Assembly: GCF_023078275.1 (NCBI RefSeq)
Contig: NC_062994.1
Span: 7,945,545 to 8,009,544, forward strand
Source of the DNA: Leguminivora glycinivorella
Lineage: Eukaryota > Arthropoda > Insecta > Lepidoptera > Tortricidae
Direction of reading: 5' to 3'
Length of the DNA: 64,000 nucleotides
Part shown: piece by piece, positions 26,101 to 32,296 of the stretch
Layout: each line of letters begins with the position of its first letter
How positions within the stretch are numbered: position 1 is the stretch's first letter
Program-made: the position numbers and the translations under genes
The notes under the pieces: generated by a model
What the model was told of the DNA's origin: nothing
What the model saw: only the letters and a program-made list of their open reading frames with translations
The model's database searches: none

Positions 26101-29100
26101 CAAACAAAGGGGGCTCGGGGGGCGAAGCCCCCTGCATAAAAGAAAGATAGGTTGTATTTAAAATAAGTTGGGTTACGGTTTTCTTGTGGTCCTTAAGAGT
26201 AAAGAAAAGGGGGGCTCGGGGGGCGAAGCCCCCGCATGAAAGAAAGATCAACGTAGTATTTAAGATAAGTTGGGTAAGCGTTTTCTTGTGACCTTTAAGA
26301 GCAAACAAAGGGGGCTCGGGGGCGAAGCCCCTGCATAAAAGAAAGATAGGTTGTATTTAAAATAAGTTGGGTTACGGTTTTCTTGTGGTCCTTAAGAGTA
26401 AAGAAAAGGGGGGCTCGGGGGCGAAGCCCCCCGCATAAAAGAAAGATCAACGTAGTATTTAAGATAAGTTGGGTTAGCGTTTTCTTGTGACGTTTAAGAG
26501 CAAACAAAGGGGGGCTGGGGGGGCGAAGCCCCCATAAAAGAAAGATAAACGTTGTATTTAAAATAAGTTGGGTTAAGGTTTTCTTGTGATCTTTAAGAGT
26601 AAAGAAAAGGGGGGCTCGGGGGCGAAGCCCCCCGCATGAAAGAAATATCAACGTAGTATTTAAGATAAGTTGGGTTAGCGTTTTCTTGTGACCTTTAAGA
26701 GCAAACAAAGGGGGGCTCGGGGGGCGAAGCCCCCCGCATAAAAGAAAGATAAACGTTGTATTTAAAATAAGTTGGGTTAAGGTTTTCTTGTGACCCTTAA
26801 GAGTAAAGAAAAGGGGGGCTCGGGGGGCGAAGCCCCCCGCATGAAAGAAAGATCAACGTAGTATTTAGAATAAGTTGGGTTAGCGTTTTCTTGTGACCTT
26901 TAAGAGCAAACGAAGGGGGGCTCGGGGGCGAAGCCCCCCGCATGAAAGAAAGATCAACGTAGTATTTAAAATAAGTTTGGTTAGGGTTTTCTTGTGACCC
27001 TTAAGAGTAACGAAAACCCTCGCATAAAAGAAAGATTAACGTAATATTTAAAATAAGTTGGGTTAGCGTTTTCTTATTACCTTTCAGAGCAAACAAAGGG
27101 GGGCTCGGGGGGCGAAGCCCCCGCATAAAAGAAAGATCAACGTTGTATTTAAAATAAGTTGGGTTAAGATGTTCTTGTGATCCTTAAGAGCAAAGAAAAG
27201 GGGGCTCGGGGGCGAAGCCCCCGCATGAAAGAAAGATCAACGTTGTATTTAAAAAAAGTTGGGTTAAGGTTTTCTTGTGACCTTTAAGAGCAAACAAAGG
27301 GGGCTCGGGGGCGAAGCCCCTGCATAAAAGAAAGATAGGTTGTATTTAAAATAAGTTGGGTTACGGTTTTCTTGTGGTCCTTAAGAGTAAAGAAAAGGGG
27401 GGCTCGGGGGGCGAAGCCCCCCGCATGAAAGAAAGATCAACGTAGTATTTAAGATAAGTTGGGTAAGCGTTTTCTTGTGACCTTTAAGAGCAAACAAAGG
27501 GGGGCTCGGGGGGCGAAGCCCCCTGCATAAAAGAAAGATAGGTTGTATTTAAAATAAGTTGGGTTACGGTTTTCTTGTGGTCCTTAAGAGTAAAGAAAAG
27601 GGGGGCTCGGGGGGCGAAGCCCCCCGCATAAAAGAAAGATCAACGTAGTATTTAAGATAAGTTGGGTTAGCGTTTTCTTGTGACGTTTAAGAGCAAACAA
27701 AGGGGGGCTGGGGGGGCGAAGCCCCCCGCATAAAAGAAAGATAAACGTTGTATTTAAAATAAGTTGGGTTAAGGTTTTCTTGTGATCTTTAAGAGTAAAG
27801 AAAAGGGGGCTCGGGGGCGAAGCCCCCCGCATGAAAGAAATATCAACGTAGTATTTAAGATAAGTTGGGTTAGCGTTTTCTTGTGACCTTTAAGAGCAAA
27901 CAAAGGGGGCTCGGGGGCGAAGCCCCGCATAAAAGAAAGATAAACGTTGTATTTAAAATAAGTTGGGTTAAGGTTTTCTTGTGACCCTTAAGAGTAAAGA
28001 AAAGGGGGCTCGGGGGCGAAGCCCCCGCATGAAAGAAAGATCAACGTAGTATTTAGAATAAGTTGGGTTAGCGTTTTCTTGTGACCTTTAAGAGCAAACG
28101 AAGGGGGGCTCGGGGGCGAAGCCCCCCGCATGAAAGAAAGATCAACGTAGTATTTAAGATAAGTTGGGTTAGCGTTTTCCTGTGACCTTTAAGAGCAAAC
28201 AAAGGGGGGCTCGGGGGCGAAGCCCCCTGCATAAAGAAAAGATCAACGTAGTATTTAAAATAAGTTTGGTTAGGGTTTTCTTGTGACCCTTAAGAGTAAC
28301 GAAAAGGGGGGCTCGGGGGGCGAAGCCCCCCGCATAAAAGAAAGATAAACATAGTATTTAAAATAAGTTGGGTTAGCGTTTTCTTGTGTCCTTTCAGAGC
28401 AAACAAAGGGGGCTCGGGGGGCGAAGCCCCCCGCATAAAAGAAAGATCAACGTTGTATTTAAAATAAGTTGGGTAATGGTTTTCCTGTGACCCTTAAGAG
28501 CAAATAAAGGGGGGCTCGGCAAAAAAGAAATACTTAAATTTTGTTTGAATTAGTTGAAATGTGACAATATTTTCTAATCGAGTCAAACAAAATCCCACTA
28601 GCTGAGAGCTTCAAAACAATGTATGGCGAAAGTATGTTTCTCTAATGTCTTCAAAAAGTCCGCGATGGCACATGTGTATATTGTCTATCTTTTACGGATA
28701 ACTTACTAGGTATAAACATTTTTATGATAATACCGTAATAAGAAGGTAGCCGCTAGTTATTATTAAGTAGCAATTAGCAATAAGTACACGTCAAGCCACA
28801 AATGGCATGTAAAATCCGCCTACTTTAAATAAATTTATGTATAAATGTTAAAAGTATTTCATTATTAATGACTAAAAAGTATAAAATAAATTAATAGTTT
28901 AAAAAACACTATAAAACACGCTTTTATAAATGCACGTAAAAGCTAAAAATAAAATATGGATCGTTCAAGTTGTCTCTATTTGTGAGCTGAAGTTTAAAAA
29001 CTATGTGCTTTTAATTATAATATTTGATTGTAAAAGCGTGGGGCGCTGGAACAGGAAAGACTTTCTTGTAAACAAATACTAATCCGAACTTCCTGGCGAA

Positions 29101-30377
29101 TGAAGTTGCATAAGAACATAACGTTTACATATGCCGCCTAAGGGTTACCAAAGAGAACCAAAGATATCTCGTCCACGAACAAGAACTCTGCATCCTGTCA
29201 CTGTAGACACTTTCCCCTTTTGTACTTTGATTACCGGAAAAAAGCGGCGTTCTAAGTGTCGGTGACTGTCGACTCTCCTCGCTACTAGCGCATATTTTGT
29301 CTGAGTTCTGAGTTCGACAAACTGGTACCTACTTTGAACACTGACTTTTAATTGATTTGACTGTTTAATGTAGAACCTACTAGTCATGCTGCAACTCCAG
29401 TTAGCGCGTCAATCTGTGTAACCTCCTTCCCGTAACATAGCATAATTTGATTTATCAGCAAGTTATACAAAAAGTCTTGCCTGTTCCAGCGCCCCACGCT
29501 TTTACAATCAAATATTATAATTAAAAGCACATAGTTTTTAAACTTCAGCTCACAAATATTTTTAGTCGTCTCGCCTATTGAAGCTCATACAAGTGCTGAG
29601 TGGACGCTGCGTAGGGTGGACTGGACGCACGCTCGCCCGCCCCGCTACCACAAGTAATGCACTGTGGGACCAGAGGACCGATTTTTTTAATTTCGCCGTT
29701 CATGTCTGTGGAAATCATAGTGATATAATTGGAAAAAAAAAATGCTAGTAATTTTAAATCTAGCGGTAATGACCACTCGTTTTCGATACTGGGTCAACTT
29801 TTTCACTTTTCCACCCCACTTTTTTTTGGATTTGGAATTTTTTTATGTGGTTTCCACTCAGAATCGCGAGCTCTTTTAATCCTAATGGGAGAAAAAAAGT
29901 GTCCCAAGGTTTTTTCCAATTCCGTTACCATTTTTTCATACATTTTGTATGGCGGTAACGGAATGGAAGTTTGAAAAATTTATGGAAATCTTGGGACAAT
30001 ATTTTTCTCCTATCAGGATCGAAAGACCTCGCGATTATTAGTATGAATCGCGTAAAAAATACCCATGTTACATAAAAAGTGGGGTGGACAACTTAAAAAA
30101 AATATAGTGGAGACATTATTGAACGAGATTCAGGAAGGCCTCTAGTGCCTAAAATGGTGAAATATCACTATTCTTAACTATATGATTGTGTCCCAGGTAC
30201 TTCCGCCCGCTCGAGCTCTGGTTGCGGGTTCAAAACCGGGATGAGCCACTCATCGGCTGGAGCTCCAACTATCACGATGTGGCTCTGTTCGCGCCGCTAC
30301 GGGACGCCGCGGGACGCGTTGCGGCGTCACTGACGCTGCCCATAGTCTTAGTTGTTATGTCATGTTTGCTTAAATAA
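5102..30377 (+). CDS. Angiotensin-converting enzyme-like M2 peptidase, 3' part of gene (7 exons)
   Basis: The coding exons are 5102-5186, 9047-9140, 11178-11252, 12519-12593, 13576-13709, 20165-20263 and 30197-30377. All have GT/AG borders and compatible phases, and together give about 245 C-terminal residues. The reading follows the peptidase family M2 pattern: FHEA with the third zinc ligand, FLMTMALEKVAYLPFAFMVDQ-like core, WRW...WW..LRYQ, DFDPGSKYH, YIKYF, CNAAGH...CDVY, and YFRPLELWL. M2 enzymes are zinc dipeptidyl-carboxypeptidases that clip C-terminal dipeptides outside the cell. The HExxH exon is not in the window, so the gene enters from the left. The residues equivalent to human tACE Lys511, His513, Tyr520 and Tyr523 are kept, so activity is plausible; Arg522 is Lys. 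The protein ends in a hydrophobic tail, suggesting membrane attachment. Which insect ACE paralogue this is cannot be decided here. Confidence 0.9.
5187..5492 (+). mobile_element. Interspersed element with LINE/SINE-type 3' tail, copy 1
   Basis: It shares gtgagtaag-gctgccagagctcaacgag and a tail, gttgcaggcgtccataggttacggtgacc through accgacatagtattaaaaaaaaa, with a second copy at 11728-12071. The A-run end and the truncated form point to retrotransposition. It starts at the splice donor of the preceding exon. Confidence 0.7.
5560..6470. repeat. Quasi-periodic 'TGCSA' word-repeat element
   Basis: The stretch is built from loosely spaced, degenerate words such as attctgcca, tatgcgaa, tttgcaaaa and tatgccaa, every 15-25 bp on both strands. 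It includes the block gcgacgacgagcgaagcgaggagga (6077-6103). A related element lies at 46320-46815, and a minus-strand fragment of the shared block at 53725-53775. Overlapping ORFs here are low-complexity shadows. Confidence 0.55.
6890..8947 (+). mobile_element. 5'-truncated non-LTR retrotransposon (Jockey/CR1-like)
   Basis: The body contains an intact reverse-transcriptase frame (6918-8468) and a 3' UTR with AATAAA at 8914. It ends in three perfect TTTGAAG heptamers (8923-8943), a typical simple-repeat LINE tail. The endonuclease end is missing. It is inserted in sense within ACE-like intron 1 and ends 100 bp upstream of the next exon. Confidence 0.85.
6918..8468 (+). CDS. Reverse transcriptase (ORF2 fragment) of non-LTR retrotransposon
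   Basis: The frame is 516 codons without a stop. RT motifs in order are: SYRPIALL near residue 84, the catalytic Asp in VYIDMTKAFD (about 152-161), GVPQGSILGPLLF (221-233), YADD (251-254) with both catalytic aspartates, and KFLGLHID near 318. After the thumb comes the usual C-terminal region with RCIRSICKL. The N-terminal endonuclease is absent: in-frame sequence upstream soon meets a TGA, so this is a 5' truncation rather than a full ORF2. The ATG at 6918 is only the first Met of the remaining frame. The unbroken frame suggests a fairly recent insertion. Confidence 0.9.
   Translation: MILFMKPTDPYEIFEIIRNLKNTTSTGYDTVTTKVVKAVANTISPVLSFILNRCIEEGSFPDSLKITIIKPLFKKGDKMDMNSYRPIALLTIFSKIFEKAIYNRLYTFFACNKILCDEQKGFRKNLSITTAIHDFLQKIYTRMDESRPVYAVYIDMTKAFDYVDHKILLDKLYLYGVRGNVHSLIESYLTGRTQRTNITRISHLTKIESEHFSDDSLVTYGVPQGSILGPLLFLAYINDLPGAIPHPTVLYADDCTIVLNDRDEISGCLDRLVHWLEENNLKINLQKTTIMSFRQRKTEDLTSVTFRDHNIAITHSTKFLGLHIDDKMNWNTHTDILCNKLVKYSYNLFMLNKVVNRTAIISAYHGHISSALRYGIIFWGNSSHATDVHKAQKRCIRSICKLKRTNSCRPYFKQLKVLTVFDLYILETAMFVKRNMHLFRHLTGARNCDKIHPVPGKSALFQKSFFSMAPKIYNCLPKSLRLTDNEVVFKKNLIEFLNEHCFYSVTDFLNFNNCND
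9047..9140 (+). CDS. ACE-like exon (FLM-MAL-K-A core)
   Basis: The acceptor is ttccacag and the donor gtaaca. It begins with the G that completes Lys and reads SHDPYEVSMNFLMTMALEK...MVDQ, ending in phase 0. It aligns to the M2 helix that precedes the WRW motif. Confidence 0.9.
9141..9460 (+). repeat. LINE 3'-tail debris and microsatellites
   Basis: It contains an (AAAT)/(CA) tract at 9193-9230 and a (ATATG)n pentanucleotide run at 9398-9424 after taataaata, as at the 3' end of a retroelement. No coding sequence is seen. Confidence 0.5.
9461..9690. mobile_element. Foldback MITE, 230 bp
   Basis: Arms of about 100 bp face each other: taaggcactggtcccaccgcgagc at 9461 and gctcgcggtgggaccagtgcctaa ending at 9690. 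The inner parts (aaaagataa.cactcccgtg, aaaagagacacggcgat) also pair. The spacer is about 30 bp. Confidence 0.85.
9691..9960 (+). mobile_element. LINE 3' UTR remnant
   Basis: It has the appearance of a non-LTR 3' end: a C-rich gagcccccacgtcac block, then gataatgaaataaagttttt and an AAAT-type tail. There is no ORF. Confidence 0.4.
9965..10175 (-). mobile_element. tRNA-derived SINE
   Basis: On the minus strand it has an A-box-like ggcctagtggtatagtgacc and a B box, gggttcgaatc (around 10100-10115), followed by gcatttatttgtgtgatgagcacagatattttgttcctgagtca. This tail is typical of lepidopteran tRNA SINEs. It is not a functional tRNA gene, since the 5' and 3' acceptor halves do not pair. Confidence 0.75.
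10195..10350. repeat. Repeat related to 13820-14040
   Basis: It shares cgcacgtgtat.gtacgac.tttttcagtac in inverse orientation with the block at 13820-13945. Class unknown. Confidence 0.4.
10359..10499. mobile_element. Short TIR MITE with 8-bp target duplication
   Basis: The TIRs are aggtgcattagggtaattcc and its reverse complement ending at about 10499. The 8-mer acaccata flanks both sides (10351-10358 and 10500-10507). An 8-bp duplication fits a hAT-like origin. Confidence 0.8.
10511..10891. mobile_element. TIR MITE family 'S', copy 1
   Basis: The ends are gaataagtaagggaagagttg and caggaagag-type complements. Long subterminal inverted repeats include tgacatctagcgtca, cgcgtcaa and tatcagtacca. 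Copies 2 and 3 are at 14787-15193 and 63387-64000. Confidence 0.75.
10922..11140 (+). repeat. Interspersed family 'Q', copy 1
   Basis: It has the signature order catggctaagaa..ctcccgactaactgag, cgttcgggagctacgatgcc, an ACAGACAGAC tract and cgtcgtttttgcgtcgggggttaaaaa. Other copies are at 14383-14606 (+), 15755-15960 (-), 20735-21031 (+), 45080-45206 (+) and 56740-56928 (-). Confidence 0.75.
11178..11252 (+). CDS. ACE-like exon (WRW ... WW motif)
   Basis: The acceptor is tttttacag and the donor gtatgt; phase 0 at both ends. It reads WRWTVFEDG...SRWWQMKLRYQ, the conserved Trp-rich segment following VDQ in M2 peptidases. Confidence 0.92.
11275..11417. mobile_element. Tc1/mariner-like MITE family 'M', copy 1
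   Basis: The TIRs agtcaaccaatttgaatcct and its complement ending ggttgacgg are flanked by TA on both sides. The same family is at 32158-32293. It sits 22 bp beyond the preceding splice donor. Confidence 0.7.
11728..12071 (+). mobile_element. Interspersed element, copy 2 of the 5187 family
   Basis: It runs from gtgagtaagactgccagagctc to the A-run after accgacgtagtattat. It again starts with a GTGAGTAAG that resembles a splice donor. Sequence 11418-11727 upstream holds no recognised feature. Confidence 0.7.
12152..12466. mobile_element. TIR MITE, 315 bp
   Basis: Arms of about 85 bp (tatagattaaatataa...cgcctaagaacgcgc and its complement) are flanked by gtttcac on each side (12145-12151 and 12467-12473). 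A truncated relative is at 54709-54815. Confidence 0.8.
12519..12593 (+). CDS. ACE-like exon (DFDPGSKYH motif)
   Basis: The acceptor is tatttcag and the donor GTAAGT; phase 0. It reads GVVPPISRSEADFDPGSKYH and on to SDQ. The Lys and His of KYH match human tACE Lys511 (substrate carboxylate) and His513 (carbonyl). Confidence 0.92.
12600..13575. other. ACE-like intron 4, mostly unassigned; repeat at 13165-13345
   Basis: Sequence 12600-13160 shows nothing recognisable beyond AT-rich sequence. The block agtacattacatcagaggccgg ... gccgaggcatgatgtatagtgcttttctcaaac (13200-13345) recurs in shorter form at 44625-44745, so it is an interspersed repeat. Confidence 0.5.
13576..13709 (+). CDS. ACE-like exon (YIKYF and disulfide pair)
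   Basis: The acceptor is ttctacag and the donor GTAAGA; it ends in phase 2. It reads EYIKYFLATILEFQIFEQLC, then NAAGHSGHLHECDVYRS. The Tyr residues match tACE Tyr520 and Tyr523, and the two Cys match the conserved C538-C550 pair. The chloride-ligand Arg522 position is Lys. Confidence 0.92.
13805..14035 (+). repeat. Interspersed repeat with cgcactagtgcgagaagtgg
   Basis: It is related in part to 10195-10350. It contains inverted pieces (ttcagtacagatg and catctgtactgaaa), so it may be a decayed foldback. No coding function; a 70-codon frame here is chance. Confidence 0.45.
14383..14606 (+). repeat. Family 'Q', copy 2
   Basis: It has the same order of landmarks as 10922-11140: ttcgggagctacgatgccacag, a short ACAC/AGAC tract, and cgtcgttcttgcgtcgggggttaaaaa. 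Confidence 0.75.
14787..15193. mobile_element. TIR MITE family 'S', copy 2
   Basis: It runs from tagggaagagttgtaactcc to the complementary taactcttccctta. The middle (cagtttacaatttatattacaagcagaag) matches the end of the window, showing that the third copy is interrupted there. Confidence 0.75.
15755..15960 (-). repeat. Family 'Q', copy 3 (inverted)
   Basis: It begins cgacggggtgttataagtttgacgtgtctg and ends ggggttttttcaaaattttaat. Sequence 15200-15754 upstream carries no feature I recognise. Confidence 0.75.
16055..16250 (+). mobile_element. tRNA-derived SINE, copy 1
   Basis: It has an A-box-like gtagcctagcggtaac, a B box ggttcgaacccc (about 16098), then ccagtcgcttttcggtgaaggaaaacatcgtgaggaaacc and ccaataaggtctagttacccttcggg. 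Relatives are at 39700-39905 (+) and 46080-46315 (-). Confidence 0.85.
17590..18077. mobile_element. hAT-like MITE 'E2', nested in P
   Basis: It is the same family as E1, in opposite orientation and uninterrupted (about 490 bp). Its ends are agagatgggccgaatatgg and gaatattcggcccatctc. tagattgt occurs on both sides (17582-17589 and 18078-18085). Confidence 0.85.
18436..19050 (+). repeat. Family 'R', most complete copy, nested in P
   Basis: It starts agggttccgtagccaaaatgg and carries a TCCGTCTG microsatellite (18488-18529). It ends ctacggaaccctttgtgcgcgag..cgcacttggccggttttt. No ORF of interest. Confidence 0.75.
19525..19800 (+). mobile_element. RTE-like LINE 3' end, + copy
   Basis: It has the tail landmarks gtggcgtaggcgagaggctg, ggcactgaaacttagtag, ccctttatgggatacaggcgtgat and a tatgtatgta simple repeat. 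The same tail follows an RTE-like coding remnant at 30411-30665 and recurs at 37912-38090. Confidence 0.7.
19825..19995 (-). mobile_element. RTE-like LINE 3' end, inverted copy
   Basis: It is the reverse-complement tail of the same family, placed tail-to-tail with the previous entry. The two copies form an imperfect inverted repeat with about 30 bp between them. Confidence 0.7.
20165..20263 (+). CDS. ACE-like exon (penultimate)
   Basis: The acceptor is gtcaccag and the donor GTAAGT; phase 2 in and out. It reads ELMQPGASKPTSDVIRAMTR and on to SPESLVK. The GxSKPW-type helix is present, although its Trp is Thr here. The next intron is 9.9 kb because it contains composite repeat B. Confidence 0.88.
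20380..20615. repeat. Repeat shared with 41153-41435 (inverted)
   Basis: Both contain caggctcttgatt, ttgcaattgaatatcacgtaacg, agctgcaagctgcgag and caactcagtggatttcactgag, in opposite orientations. Class unknown. Confidence 0.65.
20735..21031 (+). repeat. Family 'Q', copy 4, with expanded (GACG)n
   Basis: It has the usual Q landmarks, with a GGAC/GACG microsatellite expanded to about 120 bp (20870-20998). The microsatellite gives a low-complexity antisense frame that is not a gene. Confidence 0.8.
21783..28517. repeat. ~101-bp GC-hairpin satellite array B, about 65 units
   Basis: It has the same unit as array A. Several variants are interspersed: gcgttttcttgtgacc..gagcaaac, gggttttcttgttaccc..gagtaacg, and aaggttttcttgtgatcc..gagtaaag. 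A block of about 1.19 kb is itself duplicated (25.76-26.95 kb and 26.95-28.14 kb). Long antisense frames follow from the 102-bp periodicity. Confidence 0.92.
28892..29558. mobile_element. Long-TIR MITE, right-truncated second copy
   Basis: The left arm (28892 to about 29060) is complete. The right arm (from about 29478) ends early at 29558, where it joins unrelated sequence. Confidence 0.8.
29559..30196. other. Tail of last ACE-like intron, unassigned
   Basis: There is a C/G-rich patch at 29600-29660 and AT-rich sequence with A- and T-runs. The closing acceptor is gtgtcccag. I see nothing else. Confidence 0.4.
30197..30377 (+). CDS. ACE-like terminal exon with hydrophobic C-terminus
   Basis: It completes Lys, then reads YFRPLELWLRVQNRDEPLIGW, the last M2 helix. 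A short linker and a hydrophobic tail, ASLTLPIVLVVMSCLL, end in Lys and stop. A tail of this kind fits a GPI-anchor signal or a terminal membrane helix. The TAA stop lies inside the AATAAA signal at 30373-30378. Confidence 0.9.
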
Positions 30378-30378
30378 A
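30373..30378 (+). terminator. Polyadenylation signal AATAAA overlapping the stop codon
   Basis: The sequence CTT AAA TAA AG places the stop inside AATAAA, giving almost no room for a 3' UTR. The same overlap is kept in the decayed downstream copy at about 31320. Confidence 0.6.
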
Positions 30379-30410
30379 GTTCTTAAAAAAAACTGTTTTT
30401 TTTTTCTTTA

Positions 30411-30665
30411 TACATACATACAATCACGCCTGTTTCCCGGGTAGGCAGAGATCACGGATTTCCATTTACAACGATCCTGACAAAACCATTTTCACTTCAC
30501 ACACTTTCATAACGTTTCTCATACAGGCTCGTCGGTTTCGAGTACTTCTGACCTGGCCTTTTTGCAATATTTCCCCCATTTGATTAAGAAAAGTTCGCCT
30601 AGGTCTTTCACCTCCAACTGACCCTTCCACTCTTTTTTCATATACTTTCTTCGTTAATCTCCTAT
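30411..30665 (-). pseudogene. RTE-like LINE ORF2 C-terminal remnant and 3' tail
   Basis: The minus strand reads KKVYEKRVEGSVGGERPRR, then LNQMGEILQKGQV, the usual C-terminus of RTE-type polyproteins. It is followed by a tail ending acaggcgtgattgtatgtatgta. It is truncated and non-functional. Confidence 0.65.
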
Positions 30666-31090
30666 TATTTTTTTATTCTTGCAACAAGACGCTAACAGCC
30701 AAGCTACAGTGGTCCATCGGCGGAAAGTTGCCAGTCTGTCGGTGTTTTACACGTTGCACTTCGGGGAGTGTGCTCAAGAGCTACGCGAGCTTATTCCACC
30801 GTCCCCATTCTACCATCGGACTCTTAGACGCACGGCCGGTCTCCATCCTTACTTGGTAGATATTCCGCGAATTCGCACGAAGCGCTTTGCTTCTTCTTTT
30901 CTTATGCGCACTGCCAAGGAGTGGAATTCCTTGTCTTGCCGGCGGCTATATTTCCGAGCTAACCCGGCAACCTTCAAATCAAGAGTGAACAGGCATCTTC
31001 TGGGAGAGCTCACTCCATCGCAGGCCACGTCTTTGCCTTTGGCTAGTCTGTGGCCAAGAGTAAGCCCATTTATAATAATTAAAAAAAAAA
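30666..31090 (+). pseudogene. CR1/Jockey-like LINE ORF2 C-terminal remnant
   Basis: The open frame reads RRKVASLSVFYTLHFGECAQ, then HPYLVDIPRIRTKRFASSF, then RTAKEWNSLS and FKSRVNRHLL, ending near an A-run at 31080. This is the conserved post-RT tail of CR1/Jockey ORF2. The catalytic part is absent. Confidence 0.8.
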
Positions 31091-31182
31091 TGGCATCAAT
31101 CTCCAGTCCAGTCCAATTTAAAGTGAAAATGACGCTATCTGTAAAAATGCGTACTATAGGTAGCTAAATCAAGGTAGGTAAC

Positions 31183-31345
31183 CATGGTTACGGGTTCAGA
31201 ACCGCGACAAGACGCTAATCGACGTCGCTCTGTTTGCGCCGCTCCGGGACGCCGCGCGCCGCGAGACGCGTCACGGCGTCACTGACGCTGTCTATAGTCC
31301 TCGTGGCTATGTCATATTTGTTTAAATAAAGTTCTATAATAAAAG
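31183..31345 (+). pseudogene. Decayed duplicate of the ACE-like terminal exon
   Basis: It aligns to 30225-30385 (tggtta/tggttg cgggttca.aaccg, gctctgtt.gcgccgct.cgggacgccgcg, ggcgtcactgacgctg, ttaaataaagttct). It has an in-frame loss of 21 nt after CTAATC and a net gain of 7 nt after gacgccgcg that shifts the frame. The acceptor CAG is replaced by aatcaag. It is unlikely to be spliced in the normal way. Confidence 0.85.
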
Positions 31346-31382
31346 ATCTCTTTTATTTTCTAGTTCCTCCAACAATCTTTTT

Positions 31383-31520
31383 AGGGTTCCGTAGTCAACT
31401 AGGAACCCTTATAGTTTCGCCATGTCTGTCTGTCCGTCCGTCCGTCCGTATGTCCGTCCGCGGATAATCTCAGTGACCGATAGCACTAGAAAGCTGAAAT
31501 TTAGTATTATCAATCACGCC
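31383..31520 (+). repeat. Family 'R', short 5' copy
   Basis: agggttccgtagtcaactaggaacc, then atagtttcgccatgtctg and a CTGTCCGTCCG tract. It is the complement of 370-484. Confidence 0.7.
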
Positions 31521-32155
31521 TTTAACAATCAATAAACAAATTAACTTTTTTTTTTATATTATAGTAACATAATTCATAAAGTAGTAAGTAGTTACCTAAT
31601 AATTTTCCAAATTGAAATAAATATATTTCGCAAATCTATTAGAGGTGAAACACATTAGTAGGAACAATGAAAATGGCACATCTGCGCGGTTAACTTTTTA
31701 GTCTATGATTGCGTCACCAAAATCGCGCAGCCTCGCTCCCGCTCGCGTGTTCGTAGAATATTCAGCTGTCAGCCGATAATATTTGTTTGTGTACGTTAAT
31801 AATGTAGGTATACGTTTGTAGTAGTGTGCGTGACAAAAATGTCGTCTATTTCTATTAAACAGCTGCCAATGATCGAAATTCAAATTAGTTGAACAATTTC
31901 CATTGAAAAAAAAAGTTTGTAATGCATCGGTCCGAATTGTGGATACTAGTTTTATCATCTTTTAGTAGATACAATTGAATGTAAAATTTTTTATTTTGCC
32001 TGACACTCTTGAGTATTTTTTATGCCGTTATTTTAATTTTACAATATAATATTTGGAATATAGTGCTTATAATTATTAAATATAAAACATTTTTTAAATA
32101 CTTTTTGATACAAAATCATACTTCATTGATTTGGAACAATGCTTTTTATCGGACC
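31521..32155. other. Intergenic, nothing recognised
   Basis: AT-rich sequence with a GC-richer patch at 31725-31755. The 86-codon antisense frame at 31698-31958 has no recognisable domain. Confidence 0.4.
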
Positions 32156-32157
32156 TA

Positions 32158-32293
32158 CAGTCAACCAATTGGAACCCTAGGCCACTGTAGAACTATGTCA
32201 TAGTAACGTTATAAATCAGATTGTAAGAAACCTCTTACTGCTTGTCATTTTGACATGGTTGTAGAGTGGCCTAGGGTTCCAATTGGTTGACTG
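32158..32293. mobile_element. Tc1/mariner-like MITE family 'M', copy 2
   Basis: Near-perfect TIRs (cagtcaaccaattggaaccc and complement) with TA on both sides (32156-32157 and 32294-32295). Confidence 0.8.
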
Positions 32294-32296
32294 TAC

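Larger units (their letters stand above)
21308..29558. mobile_element. Composite repeat, copy B
   Basis: It has the same layout as copy A: left module (21308), 120-bp repeats (3 units, 21428-21775), satellite (21783-28517), right module (28518-28890) and MITE (28892-29558). The MITE right arm stops at ctcacaaata, so the outer 85 bp present in copy A are missing. The copy lies wholly within the last ACE-like intron. Confidence 0.7.

Noticed and set aside
21332..27832. The same repeated antisense frames in array B
   Set aside because: Same explanation. No start context, splice sites or codon bias are visible, and breaks fall at random length variants.
21783..28517. CRISPR-like regular repeats
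   Set aside because: The whole ~101-bp unit is repeated with no unique spacers, in an intron of a eukaryotic gene.
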